DNA of 64,000 nt from Membranipora membranacea (Eukaryota; Bryozoa; Gymnolaemata; Cheilostomatida; Membraniporidae). A model generated the notes under the pieces. The model was given only the letters and a program-made list of their open reading frames with translations, searched no databases and was not told where the DNA came from. The stretch covers positions 17,317,501-17,381,500 of the forward strand of contig OU612070.1 in assembly GCA_914767715.1 (NCBI GenBank), given 5' to 3'. Both the position numbers and the translations under genes were made by a program. How positions within the stretch are numbered: the first letter of the stretch is position 1; every line of letters begins with the position of its first letter. Positions 21,499 through 35,100 of the stretch are shown piece by piece.

Positions 21499-24400
21499 AA
21501 TATCATCTATTTTCATGATGCTGCGAACGGTCTCACTAGCTAGACTTATAGCAGACATGCTGACCAGTAAGGGCTGCACCACGTTCTCCTCCAGTATATT
21601 CGTGATCATACCCTGTAACAATAAGCAGCAGATATCAGACTGTGAGAAGACAACTTTCTTATTATTTTTGAGTATGTTTGGTTTGTGATGTTCACAGCTG
21701 TATTTTGGGAGCAATTAGAGAGACATTCAGCTTGTGGCAGTGTTCAACATAAAAAGGAATAGCCACTCCATTGTGGTCTTCATAATAGACAAAACAATAT
21801 CGACATAAACACCATCTACACAGCCGATTCACAAAAAATGAGGCAACAGATAACTTCTCTAACTTATCATTCAGTTGTGCTTTTGAGCAGAAAAAAAGAT
21901 GAAAGCTTTATAAGGTCATACCTTTCTTACGTTGATACCAGTATGAATCTCGCCTTTAGCATGTCGGTTTCTCAGCTCTGTCACAGTAGCGATGGGGTTA
22001 AGTCCTGCATTCTCAGCTAGTGTGAATGGTATTACCTCGAGTGCGTCAGCGTATGCTCTGAAGCAGTACTGCTGCATGCCGAGCAGAGTATCAGCGTGCT
22101 CTCTAAGTCTGATCGATAGTTCGGTCTCTGGAGCTCCACCACCAGCTATCAGTGCTCTGAACAAAACAGCATTAGGTGTTATAGCAATCAGTAACATTCA
22201 AAATTGTGTCTGCGTGCAAAAAAGACAGACTAAACCTTTACCAACAGACTCCATTATTCTCCAATAGCATATTAAGATTGAAAGCTGGAACAAACTACCA
22301 CTTGCAAACGATCATACTGGTCAATATTCATGCATGGAATTAGCAGCTCAGTAAATGAGCCGAACAGTACATTATATACACATTTATATACAATGACCTA
22401 CCTATAAACAATTTCAAATTCTATTAGAATAGTCAACCTTGGACAGATAACTGGTGGTACTCGTATTGATATTCGCTGCCGAGCCTCGATGAGGCAGCAC
22501 ATATTACTTACCGTTTCTTGACTAGACATCTGATGACACAGAGGGCATCATGTATAGACCTCTCAGCTTCCTCTAACACTAGTTTATTAGATCCTCGTAC
22601 GATAACAGATACTACTCTCCCTGGGTTCTGTACACCTGTCACCTATAATAATGTATACATATTATCATGATGACATCTTACAGAACGTGTTCATTCAGGG
22701 AAACATGTGAGTAAGCCTTTATTTATTAAGAAATTGACATGCGAAATTAGTGAGAGAAAATTACAACTTTCATCCTGTGAAGTGAAGTTATATACACATG
22801 TTGTAATAATTTCCTCTCCTAAGCATGGGTGTAAGTCGGTAGATTTATTAGACAGGACCAATTGTAATAGTAATTCAGTCAAAGCAGTATTTACCTTAAC
22901 AATTTTACTAGAGCCTGCGTGCATTTCCTCAGCCAGTTCAGCACTGCCCAGCATATCAGCAGTGAAGTGATCGAGTGAAGCTATTGGCTTACATCCCAGT
23001 CCCTTACATATAAACTCAATGTCTTCTCTCTCTACATCCTTAACAACCATAATCTTCATCTTAGCTAAGAAATGTAATGCCAGATCATTTACGGCATCTC
23101 TGCAAAATCAAAGAAAGTCAGTAGCATACAATCTATACTTCAAATTCATAGACATATATCTGTTCATAGTGTATCCATACAGGAGCAGATAATTCTGTAT
23201 CTACAAATTCATTTATTTACTGTATTCCCATCTGATCTAGGATGGAGACGATGGAATTCCGCTGTAGTAAATATATTATCATGTCTTTGATCACAGAATA
23301 GTATCATGTTGATTTCATATGCCTGCCTCCCAAACAAGTGACTAAATAAAATCTCGTTAAAACCCAGATGGCATCCCCAAATCGATCTTAATGCTTACCT
23401 AAGAATAGATTTCTGAATAAGCAGCATGTTACAGCCTGATTTCTTGATAGTCTTCACAATGTTAAGTATATACTGTCTCTCCTCCTTCATAATCCTGTCC
23501 ATCTGTGTGTAATCTGATATTACTACATTGTTCTCCATCTACAAGTAACGAAGTAAAACAGACCGTGTACATCTCGGGGTCTATCATACATGGTATCGAA
23601 TACAAAACAATATGCGTTTAGCTGCCATAGTGACTAAGCCTGATACCTAACTATGCTCCCTTGGCATCCTTGCTGAATTGTCTCATATTTGCATTATTCT
23701 AAGCTCTTTAGAACATGTCTGGAAAGTTCCATTCAAAGGGCATAATATGTACTCTAAAAGCCCTATTCTGTGTTTTGCAACGGCGACGGGTTGAGTGATA
23801 TAATGAGACCGGCCGTTCTCTAACAGTTATTGTAACAGAAACTTACATCAGTCTTAGGTGGTGAAATACAGAACTGGATGAGACCAATCTTAGCTTTCTC
23901 TATTTTGTTTGGGCCTCCAGCTCCAGATGTCTTCTGATCGAACACAAATCCATCAATCAGTTCTGTGTCTTCAACTGTGCCTCTACAATAGGTTACGGTT
24001 ACTTTGTTAACGCAATTCAATCATCGGCAGTCCATAAAAGCTTTGATAGTATTCTATTTAAGGTACATCAGAACATTGACAAAATAATGCTCTAAAACGC
24101 CTCTTTGTTATAAAACTTATGATAATCAGAACGATGTTTCAACCAGAAACTCGGGAGAAATGAGATTTGAACCCGTATCGCCCTTTTCAACTGCCTACTG
24201 AGCAACAGGAATAAGGTTTGTGGAGGGCAGGAAGTATATCAGCTGTTCACTAAACTTAGCATTATTAACTTACCCGAGTTTCTGCATGACTCTGATATCT
24301 TTAAGGTCTACGTTAGTAGCTGTGGACGGATCTATAACCTTAAGTACAGCATCAACAACTATAGGTGAGAGAACACTGGAGTACTGTGAGACGACCTGAA

Positions 24401-26856
24401 ATATAGAGGAAAAAACATTGAAGCCTTTTGATAATATACAGATTGTGTCCTCTCCAGTTTAGGGAAGATAACTCCAAATTGAGATAGATTATTGACCATA
24501 CAGCTCAGTTAGCTATGTATGTATTAATATTATGTAAGTAATATGCAGTACTAAAATTTTTCAAGTTCTTATCAGAAGTCTAAATATATGAGTTTTCTCT
24601 GTGAGTGACTAACATTCAATATCATTGAAAATCTTGCGCATCAAACGGAAATAATGACCACACTCTATAAACTGTCTGATTTAAGGTATTGGGGTAAATC
24701 TAACCTTTGAGTTGAGAGAGGTGGATGCAGATTTGAGTAAGCTCTCTCTATCGTTCAGCTCTACTGGTTGGCTCATATTTGTCAGGATCTCACATCCTTT
24801 CCTGGCTGCTTCTTGGAAAGCATCTGAGATTGTGGTCGGGTGAATTCCTGCATAAAAATATAGGGAAATGAAGTATCCCATACAAAGCAATTCAATACAA
24901 TGCAAACCCAATACGAAGCAATATAACTAGTTTTCAACCATGGCAATTCTTTTTTAAAAAGAGGACATCATGGCAAGGTCGACAGTCAGCTTCACCAAGC
25001 TAAATGAGCTTCAAACTGATCAAATTGGAAATTCTTTTCCATTCGATGAATGTTTACATCTGGTTGGATGCTTCAAAGAACAAAATTTGCATTGCATTTT
25101 GCCTACCTCTGGCGAGAAGTTTGGAACTGGCGTCAAGCAAAGCTCCTGCAATTACAACTACAGATGTGGTACCATCTCCTGCTTCGATATCCTGAGCTTT
25201 GGACAGCTCTACAAGCTGAAATAACAACAATATTACCATTAATAAAACTAGAGCTAGGCCTCAACCCCTATTGATAACACAATGAATTAATTTACGATGG
25301 GACATCGTTACAAATAAAGGCTACTAATTCCCGACTTGAGAGCAGGGTAAGTTGACACCGTTGAACTTGTAGGGGACGCAAATGGGAGCCATTAGGTAAA
25401 TATGTAGGCCCAAGGGGACATAAAAAAAGCATTCTAATTTCCAACATCGTTCAGGGGAACGGAGCTCCGCTTTTTACTCAACAATCGTACAATCAGAAAA
25501 GCTTCTAAACTGTGACTGTCACAATTAGTTTTCTACTCGATCAATGCTGGCTTGCATGAATTGCTTTAAATTTCAGATCTTGAAGTTCAACACTGTTATC
25601 CCCGGGACTCTCAAAACGAATTCAGTTACAAACCAAATCACCTTACAATTCCCGCGGGCTAGGTTCGGAAGAAATCCCAACAGTTAGTCCTGTGAGAGAA
25701 TGGGATCATATATACAGGCATCAAACTGAATCTAATTTTACCAATAATAAATAATTTATCATAATGTTTTAGATGAGGTTGACATCTGAAAGATCGGAAG
25801 CAAGCGACCAGTGGAAGATCTTACTTAGCAAATTATGACGTTGCCGAAACTCAAATAAAGCTAAGCCCTACAAACCCTGTTGAGAGGGCAGGTTTATGAT
25901 CAAAAAATCTGAAAATAACTTACCATCCTGGCGGCAGGGTGAAGAAGTCTCATCTGTTTGAGAATTGTGGCTCCATCATTAGTGATTGTAACATCACCAT
26001 TACTGGCCTGGATCATTTTATCCATTCCCTTAGGTCCTAGACTGGTTCTGATGGCATCGGCCACAGCTGAAACATATCAGTTATATATATATACCTTAAT
26101 CATTTTGGAAATGTACAACTTTACAATAACAAAACTGAGTCCAGATTCCTCAAAGTTCCAGAACCCAACAAAAGCATTATGACTGGAAACCTCTACCCAT
26201 ACATACATGCATTATCATAATAATGCATTCTGTTTCTCAAATCAAGGATGATTTGTATTTCAAAACCCTCCAAATTGTGATAGATGATACAGGATATATC
26301 ACTTTTAGGCAGAGACTGTGAATGAATGTTCTTCATTTTCTTAAGTCATTGAGTCAACGGCATTGTATTTGTTATGTGTATTTCTATGTACTTGGTTGAT
26401 TGAAAACTGGGTGGTATGATAAATTCTTGTAGAAACTATTAGATAGCTTATCTAGCATTGATCTATTCAGATCAAGCACCCACAGACCTAGAGACTGTGA
26501 TTGAGAAACCAGAGTTACAGAAGTGAGTGAGGGACAAACAAATAAATAATAAATAAGTCAGTCACTGTGAGTTGAGTTTGTTTGTAGCATTCTCACTGTC
26601 TGTCACTCACTCCACTGACTCTGAGTCTTTCATCTGAGTGGAGTCACAAAACAGTATTGGGATACATTTACACCATTGGGGGATTGATTGGAACTGTGCT
26701 ACAAATATGAGAGGCAATGTATATGGGATTCATACCTTTTGCAGCACTGACATTGCTCAATCTGATTGCTGCAGGCTTCTCCTTGTCTTGGTACTCTGAC
26801 TTTTTTCCCTGTTTGACAGGGTTAGCTCTCATGGTAGGTGCAGTTTTGGCTGGCAT
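21499..26856 (-). CDS. CCT4: T-complex protein 1 subunit delta (chaperonin CCT4)
   Basis: CCT4 is one of eight subunits of the cytosolic TRiC/CCT chaperonin that folds actin, tubulin and other proteins with ATP. Eleven exons join in phase: 26736-26856, 25924-26066, 25107-25215, 24705-24847, 24274-24395, 23847-23982, 23399-23538, 22895-23099, 22512-22642, 21922-22156 and 21499-21612. They give 533 residues, against 539 in the human protein as I recall it. The start [13 protein letters not shown] is followed by [19 protein letters not shown]. Nucleotide-binding motifs [21 protein letters not shown] (101-106) and GGGAPE (422-427) are all present. The last recognised exon ends KIDDI before a good GTAAGT donor, so a mini-exon for the final few residues is missing. 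Reading through instead gives 23 odd hydrophobic residues to a stop at 21430. Confidence 0.95.
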
Positions 26857-28002
26857 GACTGCAGGATGTTAGTTGAGCTTCACTACAAGATGACAGCTAG
26901 GAGATGATGGACAACAGATCCAGTGTTCAATTCAGATTGTTATTCCAGAAATCAGATGTTCTAGAATTTCAATGAACTTTCTTTTTTGTTTTGGTTTGGT
27001 TTATTAGCAACTCAAGCTTTATCATTTATAACAGTTCTAGAATCTTCTTCTATTTCGATTTATTTGAATGAACCCTTGGATGAAAAGTCATATTTTCTAG
27101 AAATTTAACATGAGTTGTTCTTTTTCACAGAATAATTTGATATTAATAAAATATAAAAGACGGGTAATGAACTACAGATAAATTGTTACACTACAATAAC
27201 AGCTCTTTTTACTTTGTTACGATTTCCTGTAAAATTTTAAAAGGGGAACTTTTTCCAAAAATTCTACACTTGATAGCATATGGATAAAGAGTGAATTATG
27301 TTCTTTTCCTACCGATAATGTACAACAGATTCAGAAAGGGACAACATGAATATTTATGACATATCAGAAAGCATTTAAGTGTTAGGTTATCAGTAATAAT
27401 AATGACTGTGCCCCCTCCACCGGTATTTTGTATGCTTGTTCTGTTGTTGTTTGAGGATAGCCAATGATGAATGTATTGTATGTATGAGCAGATAATTCAG
27501 AATCTCATAGTGTCTGGAGTCAAAAGAAATTTGGACATCACTTGTCTGAGTATTTTGTAATGACCGCATGCTTTTACACACCTCCTTTTATGTCTAGAGT
27601 CACCAGCAGCTCCCTCAGCACAAACAAAAGCTTAGAACCTTACTCACATTGATTTGAAACACAGTCGTGAGAAAATCTGGCATTGGACTGACTGAGATCA
27701 CCAATATTTATGGCTTTTATAATTTTAGAAAATACTTCCAAATTTGGATCATGTTGCTCCTTTTTATCTTAGGGTTAGGACTGAGATTGTCACTTCCCAG
27801 ATTTCCACTATGCTCAATGTCTCTCCGTCGGTTTATGAATATCCTGAATAGTAATGTGCCTCCATATACAGACTGTCTTGCTATGCTGGCAAGCTGCTCG
27901 GATCTGAGAGATATGAAAACAATAATGTCTTCTTGATTTTCTATTGCTGTTTTATTCAAATTTCGCTTTTCTATTTCAAGACCACAAGGAGAATATGAGA
28001 GC
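26857..28002. promoter_or_regulatory. Head-to-head intergenic region of CCT4 and EXD3-like gene
   Basis: The two start codons are about 1.15 kb apart and point away from each other, so both promoters should be here. No TATA box is convincing. The region contains an 80-base copy of EXD3 coding sequence at 27846-27925. 5' untranslated exons of either gene could lie here. Confidence 0.5.
27846..27925 (+). pseudogene. Partial duplicate of an EXD3-like coding segment
   Basis: These 80 bases match 28734-28813 in the first EXD3 coding exon with only two differences, in the same orientation and about 890 bases upstream. They encode [22 protein letters not shown] in an open frame that stops soon after, at 27934-27936. 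The flanks do not match, so this is a recent segmental copy, probably non-functional. Confidence 0.85.
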
Positions 28003-31000
28003 ATGATACTCGCCGTGGTTGTGTACCTAACAGAGTTTGTGTTTTGGACTTACCGTCTGGTTAGAGGTGAGCAAAGTGCTGGGAGCGAAGCTAGTTTGAG
28101 TGCAACCAGTCTGCAGAGCTTCGATCCTTCTGAGAGCTCAGCAGCTGATGATCCTCTGTTGATCAGCCTCACTCATCCTGACACAACACAGACTGAGCCA
28201 CTTGATGAGGCAGCATCAGAAGCTGGAGAAGAACAGATAATGGCTGGTAGAGGAGATGGTTATTATCAAGAGCGGAACTTTAGAGGCAGGGGAAGAGGGA
28301 GAGGCGCGCAACATCCGCTTCTTCAACAGAACTTCAATCCTCTGCAACAAGGAAACTATGCTTACAGGCCAGGTCGTGGGCGGGGCTATAGTTATCAACC
28401 CGCCTATAACCCCGCTCCTACTTACTATCATCAAAACAGGCCGGATTATCCAAACTCTCCCTCTGCTCAGTATTCCAAACCAACAACTCAAAATATGGCT
28501 TCATCACCGCAGCAAAGGCATATGAATCCATCTACTAACAGGTATGGTCCAACATATACTGAGAGACCTACTTCTGCCAACCCCAGTCAGCAATGGAAAC
28601 CTATGAGTGCTGCTCATCAATCCCAAAATCAGCCGCTAATGGGTAACTCAGCATATGAGGAACTGTATGAGCTGGAGACCCTATGGAAGCAGAAGAACAA
28701 TAGAGCTGTGTTAACTCGACTCAAAAACTATTTGAATAGTACTGTGTCTCCATATACAGACTGTCTTGCTATGCTGGCAAGCTGCTCGGATCTGAGAGAT
28801 ATGAAAACAATAACTCTTGCGTTTAACATAGCCAAAGAGTTTAATCACTGGATCTCGTCATGCAGAAACAAAGAGGGTATTGAAGCACTTACGGAGGACT
28901 TACAGCACAAAGCTTTTGAAATTGCCACCGGTCAGGAGCGTAGTGTCATGAGTCAATTTTTGGATAATCTTGTGGAAGCTTTCCTAATTAGAGATGTCAG
29001 TCATATGGCTCATCCTTTCTGCACAAAACTAATGCAGAACGGGAAATATAAAGTATGTATGCTACAAAATTTCCTGTATTACTAATACACTGTATTGATA
29101 TCCCTCTATTGGTATTGGTTTATTTTCATTTCTCTATCAAACCATGGTTCGATAATATTGAAATGTCATGCTCATTTTAAGTCAATAAAGATGTTGCCAA
29201 TGTTAAAAAATCTCATATGAAACTGAAAAAAGCTTAATAGTACTTATACATACTTAGTGCGTCTGTATTATTTATTTATTTATATGTAATATTTACTGTC
29301 ATGGCCAGCGAGCATAGACTTTGCACCACCATATTCCAACTTCCCGGGCATTGAACACTATCCACTATTATTCTCTATTTTGAGCATAATTGCTCAAACT
29401 CAAATGTTATAATGTTGCTCTTTTTTTAGGATGCTGCACTTATTATAAATAGTCTGGGTTTGCACGAGGACTACAACCTACAGAATGATTTCATCGTCCC
29501 TCTCATATTACAAGATAAATTTAATGTTATCGAGACACTTGTTAGTAAAAGCCGTGAGCAACAGACAAAGCTCGTCCAGTTCTTCGATAAGATAAGTCAG
29601 AGAAGTTTTGATCTCACCTCACTAATACCTGAAAATATGCGGGTAAGATTCTATAATAATAATATACACTTTTTTTGCTATTCAGTGCCCCTTTTGAACC
29701 CAATGGGAGTATGCTTACATCAGACATGATACAACTGATGTTTATAGCGTAGGGTAGGTGTGGACAAGCTAAGGTTATGTATGAAGTGCTAACCTCCATT
29801 AAAAGCTTGGGTAGTGACCTGGATTCGAACATAAAACTCTCAGATTGATAAGCCTGAATCCTAACCACTACACCACCCTGTCAAACCACATTTCATTCTG
29901 TCTTCAAACTCTTAATCTATGTGTTCAAAAGATTATGCATAATATTTTAAACTGTTGCGTATCGTATGAGTATTTCGAGTACTCGACTTTTCCGATTTCC
30001 TCCAGATATATTTTCCTCTTTCACAATAAGACATAGTTATATTATTATAATTTTGTAAGGGTTCCAAAAACAAGTTGGATATTTCTTTCAGACTGTAAAT
30101 ACACGGCTGCATCACAGAGCTATGCAGAAACATGGACTGCGTCTAATGAAAAAGTACAATGTGCCATCGGAGCTCTGTCCAAACCTAGCCAGATCTCAGG
30201 GTATGGCATTCATAAAGTGAGTCACATCAGCCGGGTACATGAGTTGTGTCCTCTTTGAGCAAGAGGGTACAACTCTAGTTTGATGATAAAACTTGGGAGG
30301 TATCCATAAACATGCTAATAACCAAAACAGGACACCATGTACAGCTAGAGTGAGGCCCTTATTTGTGGGTTTTGTTACCACATAAAATGGTTTAGTAGCA
30401 GTGACACTATTTTTGATTTGCAGCCCACAGGCTAGGTTTTTTTGTTGATAACCTGATAGGTTTCAAAATCATTTCAAGTTAGACATTTTTTTACTTAACA
30501 TAAAGGCAGCTTCTTGTGATCCATTCAAAACTGATCACGAAAAGCTGCTCAATCTTTTGTGATTTTTCAAAATTGCAAATCGAAGTATCACTCACCATTT
30601 AATACCTCAGTGTCTCAATGCTTACGCACAATAAAGTTTCTTGTCTAGGGATATTGTTTTACCCGAATATTTGCACTGCTCGAGACCTCACTTCAGACAC
30701 AGAGATGCTTTCCTTCCACAGCTAGTTTGATGCCTGGGTCCTTAGAGAGCAATATAAGAAAACATCGCATCATTAGCCATAGGTAATTAAAATTTGTTTC
30801 CAAGCGAAGAAATTTCAGCAACAGTAATACATAGGATAATCATATATTTAATGAAATATACATGTAAATATAAAATATATTATAATGATTTCAGACACCT
30901 GCTGTACAGATACTATCAGGATCAGAGTATAGGGTATGAGAACTGGAGAGAGTTATCACAGTCTGCCCTACCTGATGATGTCACTACGCAGATAGACTTT

Positions 31001-32148
31001 GTCTGTATGCTCGCCACTTATGATCTACCGGTATGCAGATTCTAGTTGGTGTTTATACGACGCATATATAAAAAAACAGTATAGATAGGACATTGAGCTT
31101 CAGTAACTTTGCATGGTGTTCCCGCATCGTCATTGTGCCATTAGCAGTGTCACATTATGCTTAGCATATCTTTTTATAGCTAGGGTTGATCTCATGCATG
31201 TCAGATACTTCTTTAGACTAATCTGTTGGATTGATGAAGATGACTTAAATAAGCAGAGATGTAGTAAATTATATCATTGAAAATAGTTAGTAACGTATTG
31301 TACATATATGTTTATTGGTTGGGAATTTTTTATTTTTGAAATAATTTGATATTTAATATTAATTTTTAATTTTATTTTCCTCTTAGGAAGCTCATAAATG
31401 GTATGTAGAGTTGAGCCTACCCAGCTCGGAACTGCCTCACGATGTTGTCAATTATGATGATAGCCTGAGGGCTTCAACAAATGAACCTGAGGAGGATTGG
31501 GGAGCTGAAGTGGCGAAACCTGCTAACTTCTATAAGCTAAAGCTTAGTCTCGAGCACATACACATGGTCGATACTGAATCAACATATCAAGATGCCATAG
31601 AAAAATTGACCAAAGTAAGTGCTTGTACACAATGAAATTTGTTACTGATTTTCATTTTCCTTGTATGATAGAAAATGTCAGTTCTATTCCGAAATTAGTT
31701 GTAAAATGATTGAAAGAAATCCAGTCTGAATATCAGAAACAAGTCACGTTAACAATAATGTTTTTCCTATGGTAGCTCATTGCACTGGTATAGCAATAGA
31801 TTTCGAAACCTCATAGGCGCAATCATAGGCGCAATCATGTAAAAGAGGGGCAGTTTCTAAAGCGTCTGTGTCAAAATATTGCTTAACTAGAACACCTGAG
31901 TGTATTGCTCATGTTTAAGGCTGAATCAGGCTGGCTTGGAGTAGATGCAGAGTGGAAGCCATGCTTCACAGCTGGATCAACGAGTCGCATGGCCATACTA
32001 CAAATATCAACATGGTCAGATATTTATATATTAGACATGATAGCTCTCAGCACCATCCCAGGGTTCGATTGGACGGCTTTAGTTGAAGGTGTTTTCATGA
32101 ACCCAGATTTGCTCAAAATTGGTAAGTACACAGCATAGAGCTATTATA

Positions 32149-32188
<40 letters not shown>

Positions 32189-35100
32189 GATATATGATAA
32201 CTCTATGGCACACAGCCTCGCATCTAATGGTCTGTAGTCTGTACACAATATCAACCTACCAAGCCTTTGCATGAAGATCATATATATCAAGTTGTACTCC
32301 CTTCAGAAAGGGAGAGTTTACAAAAAGGCCCTTGTGTAGCACAAACTAACTTGTCAAATCATTCTATTCTTTGGAAGCTCATGATCAGGGATTAATTGAA
32401 AATTATTCCATTGCTGTAAGATAAATGATGTAGTCCCTTTTGTTTCCCTTGCACTCTGAAATTTTTTATGAAAATATTGTATCCCCCATGTTTTTTTCAA
32501 GAGCATACAGTACATACAATGTGGGATATTCAGTACATATACAACATACATGTACATATATGATACAGCATTTGACACTTATGCCATTACTTTGATCATA
32601 ACAACTTTTGTTTCAGGATACGGATTCTCGGGTGATCTGAAGTTATTAAGGCAGGCTATCCCGATATGGGGAGATAGGCATGTTATTAACATGTTAGACC
32701 TGTGTCAGGTTCAGTCTGCTGTATGTGAGGCTAAAGAGATTGTACCTACTAAAGAATCAGAAAAGGGTGCGTTTATTTGTTACTGCAAAAGGCTTTTTCT
32801 GAAATCTTGCATACCTCTCTAGTGTGCAACCAATGGATGGCAGGATTGCTTCAGTTCACGTACATGATGATGAACATGTTAATTCCCAAGGTTTATATCT
32901 CTTTTCTCTGTGTCATGTATGTACATTTTTATTTGGATCCACCATCATCCAAAGATGTTCTCCCTGATGTGCAAATAAGCACAAAATCAAGGGAATAAAA
33001 ATTCGAACTCAATTCAATGAAGACAAATGGTTTGACAATGCCAATTCAAGTGTATGTATGGTTGCTGATGAACCATACATATGTTGGCTTAGCCCTGTCA
33101 CGCAGCTGCTTATTTTGGTTTTGGGGAGTAGTCTATGTTGATTTCTTATACAGGGTTGAGTGAAGCCGTACGTTTATTTCTGGGAGGATTTAGTCTGGAT
33201 AAACAGGAGCAGATGTCAGACTGGGAGAGGAGACCGCTACGTCAGTCTCAGCTCATGTACGCAGCTCTCGACGCTTTCTGTCTCCTACAGCTGTGGACTG
33301 TGCTCCAGAAACTTAGCGATGAACTCAACCTTTATATCAGCACGGAGACACCTAAAAAACAATCAACGGCTAAGAAAAGGTTTGTGGTGTATATCCATTT
33401 TATGGGATCTATGTTTTAGAGAGTTGTCAGCCTCCCTGGTTGCGCAGCAGCATGAACACACGGAACATGTCAAAATACCGAAACGGACAAAATGCACTGA
33501 GGGCTGGGAGAAATGGATTGATATGCTCAGCAGCACACAGGGTCGCTTCAGGCTGCTGGGGCTGGCCATGACAAGGTTTTACTAGAGATTGCCTCGAAAC
33601 AGCGCTTGACTGATGGTTTCTAGCTGAAGTCCTGTGTGTTGTGCAGTGATAGGCGCACCACTGTATGTTGTATCTATGTTGTATCTACGTTGTATCTATG
33701 TTGTATCTATGTTGTATCTATGTCACCTCCTTTTTACTTATAAGACATCATCATGATGAAGCTTTAGTTAGTGAAGATTTATCGTAACTGCAAAATGAGA
33801 AAAATAGAAACAAAATAATTACCTTAGTTTCTTCAAGATAAATATCTGTCCCGCTCAACAATTTGTCTTGGAGAAAAGACAATTATCCTCATAGCTCCGA
33901 AGTCCTTGAATGCATGTAGCCGGCCACAGGCTAGTCTACCATCCTTGGTTGTTTGTATTTTATGCACAAACATTCAAAAGAGTAAATATACATTTCCTTG
34001 CTAAGATTGTGAAAAACGAGAGCTTGCATTTTAAAGTGTTCCATTAAAGCTTTCTTTTCTATTGATGTATCTATGTATTGATGTTCTCGCGCCGCCTTGT
34101 TCCAACAGACTTGAAAAAGATTACATTTCATTTTATGCAGTTTCCCTGTAATTTTTTTAATCTCTGTTACTTTATTGTTGTCAGCAAAGTGAAAACGAAA
34201 TCGAAAAATAAAAAGAAGACAACCCCTAGTGGTGCTGAAGTGTTCGGTGACAGATCACAGCTAGCTGCAGAGAACACTGCTCACTCTATACGATTCGTCG
34301 TCAGTAATATGTTACAAGGTAAGTGTTATGTATTATTATTAAATACATTTTATTTCATCAATCATCATCCAAAGATTAATAATACAAGAGAGCATGATCC
34401 CGTAATGCAATTTTTATGAAATCCTGAGGAGTTGGCCAATTATAAACAGAATCGTATTCAATATCATACGACCTTCCTGGCAATCTCAGACAAATGGATT
34501 TGAACGTGATTTGATAATATGAAAGCTTCTTTGTATATCCATTTATCAATTGGACTTTCACTCGTTAGAAACTCAGGGTGCCATTTGTAAGGTGCACTAG
34601 AGAGCTGTTTTAAATCTGTTGATCTGAGTGTCGTCATTAATCATTTCTATAAAGGTAAATTCTCCTCATTCCACGACTTGGGGGATGACATCAGCAGTGA
34701 TCACTGTCTTGAAGTAGGACTATTCTTTCAGTGTTTGTCTGATTGATGAAAATAAACTTTGGTGATGTATGTTCAGGTCTTGGTAAGCAGCTGCGATTGC
34801 TCGGTGTTGACGTAAATATTATCGCTGACGCATACGGAGATGATCATGACGATGCTGCCAGAATCGCTCACACTGAAGATAGGATTATACTGACAGCAGG
34901 CAAAGTATGCTCTGATATATTATATGGATGAGGGTAACATATCTGACCATGTACAAGCGTATGGCTATTTATGTATGGTTGTTGGACCGCATTTCTAATC
35001 TTTGATTGGTCCACATGTTCAGGATCTATTATAGCTGACCCTGGTAAACTTTTTCAAGCAGCTTGCCTGAGTTTTTGAAGGTTGTTACTGGGACGTCAAT

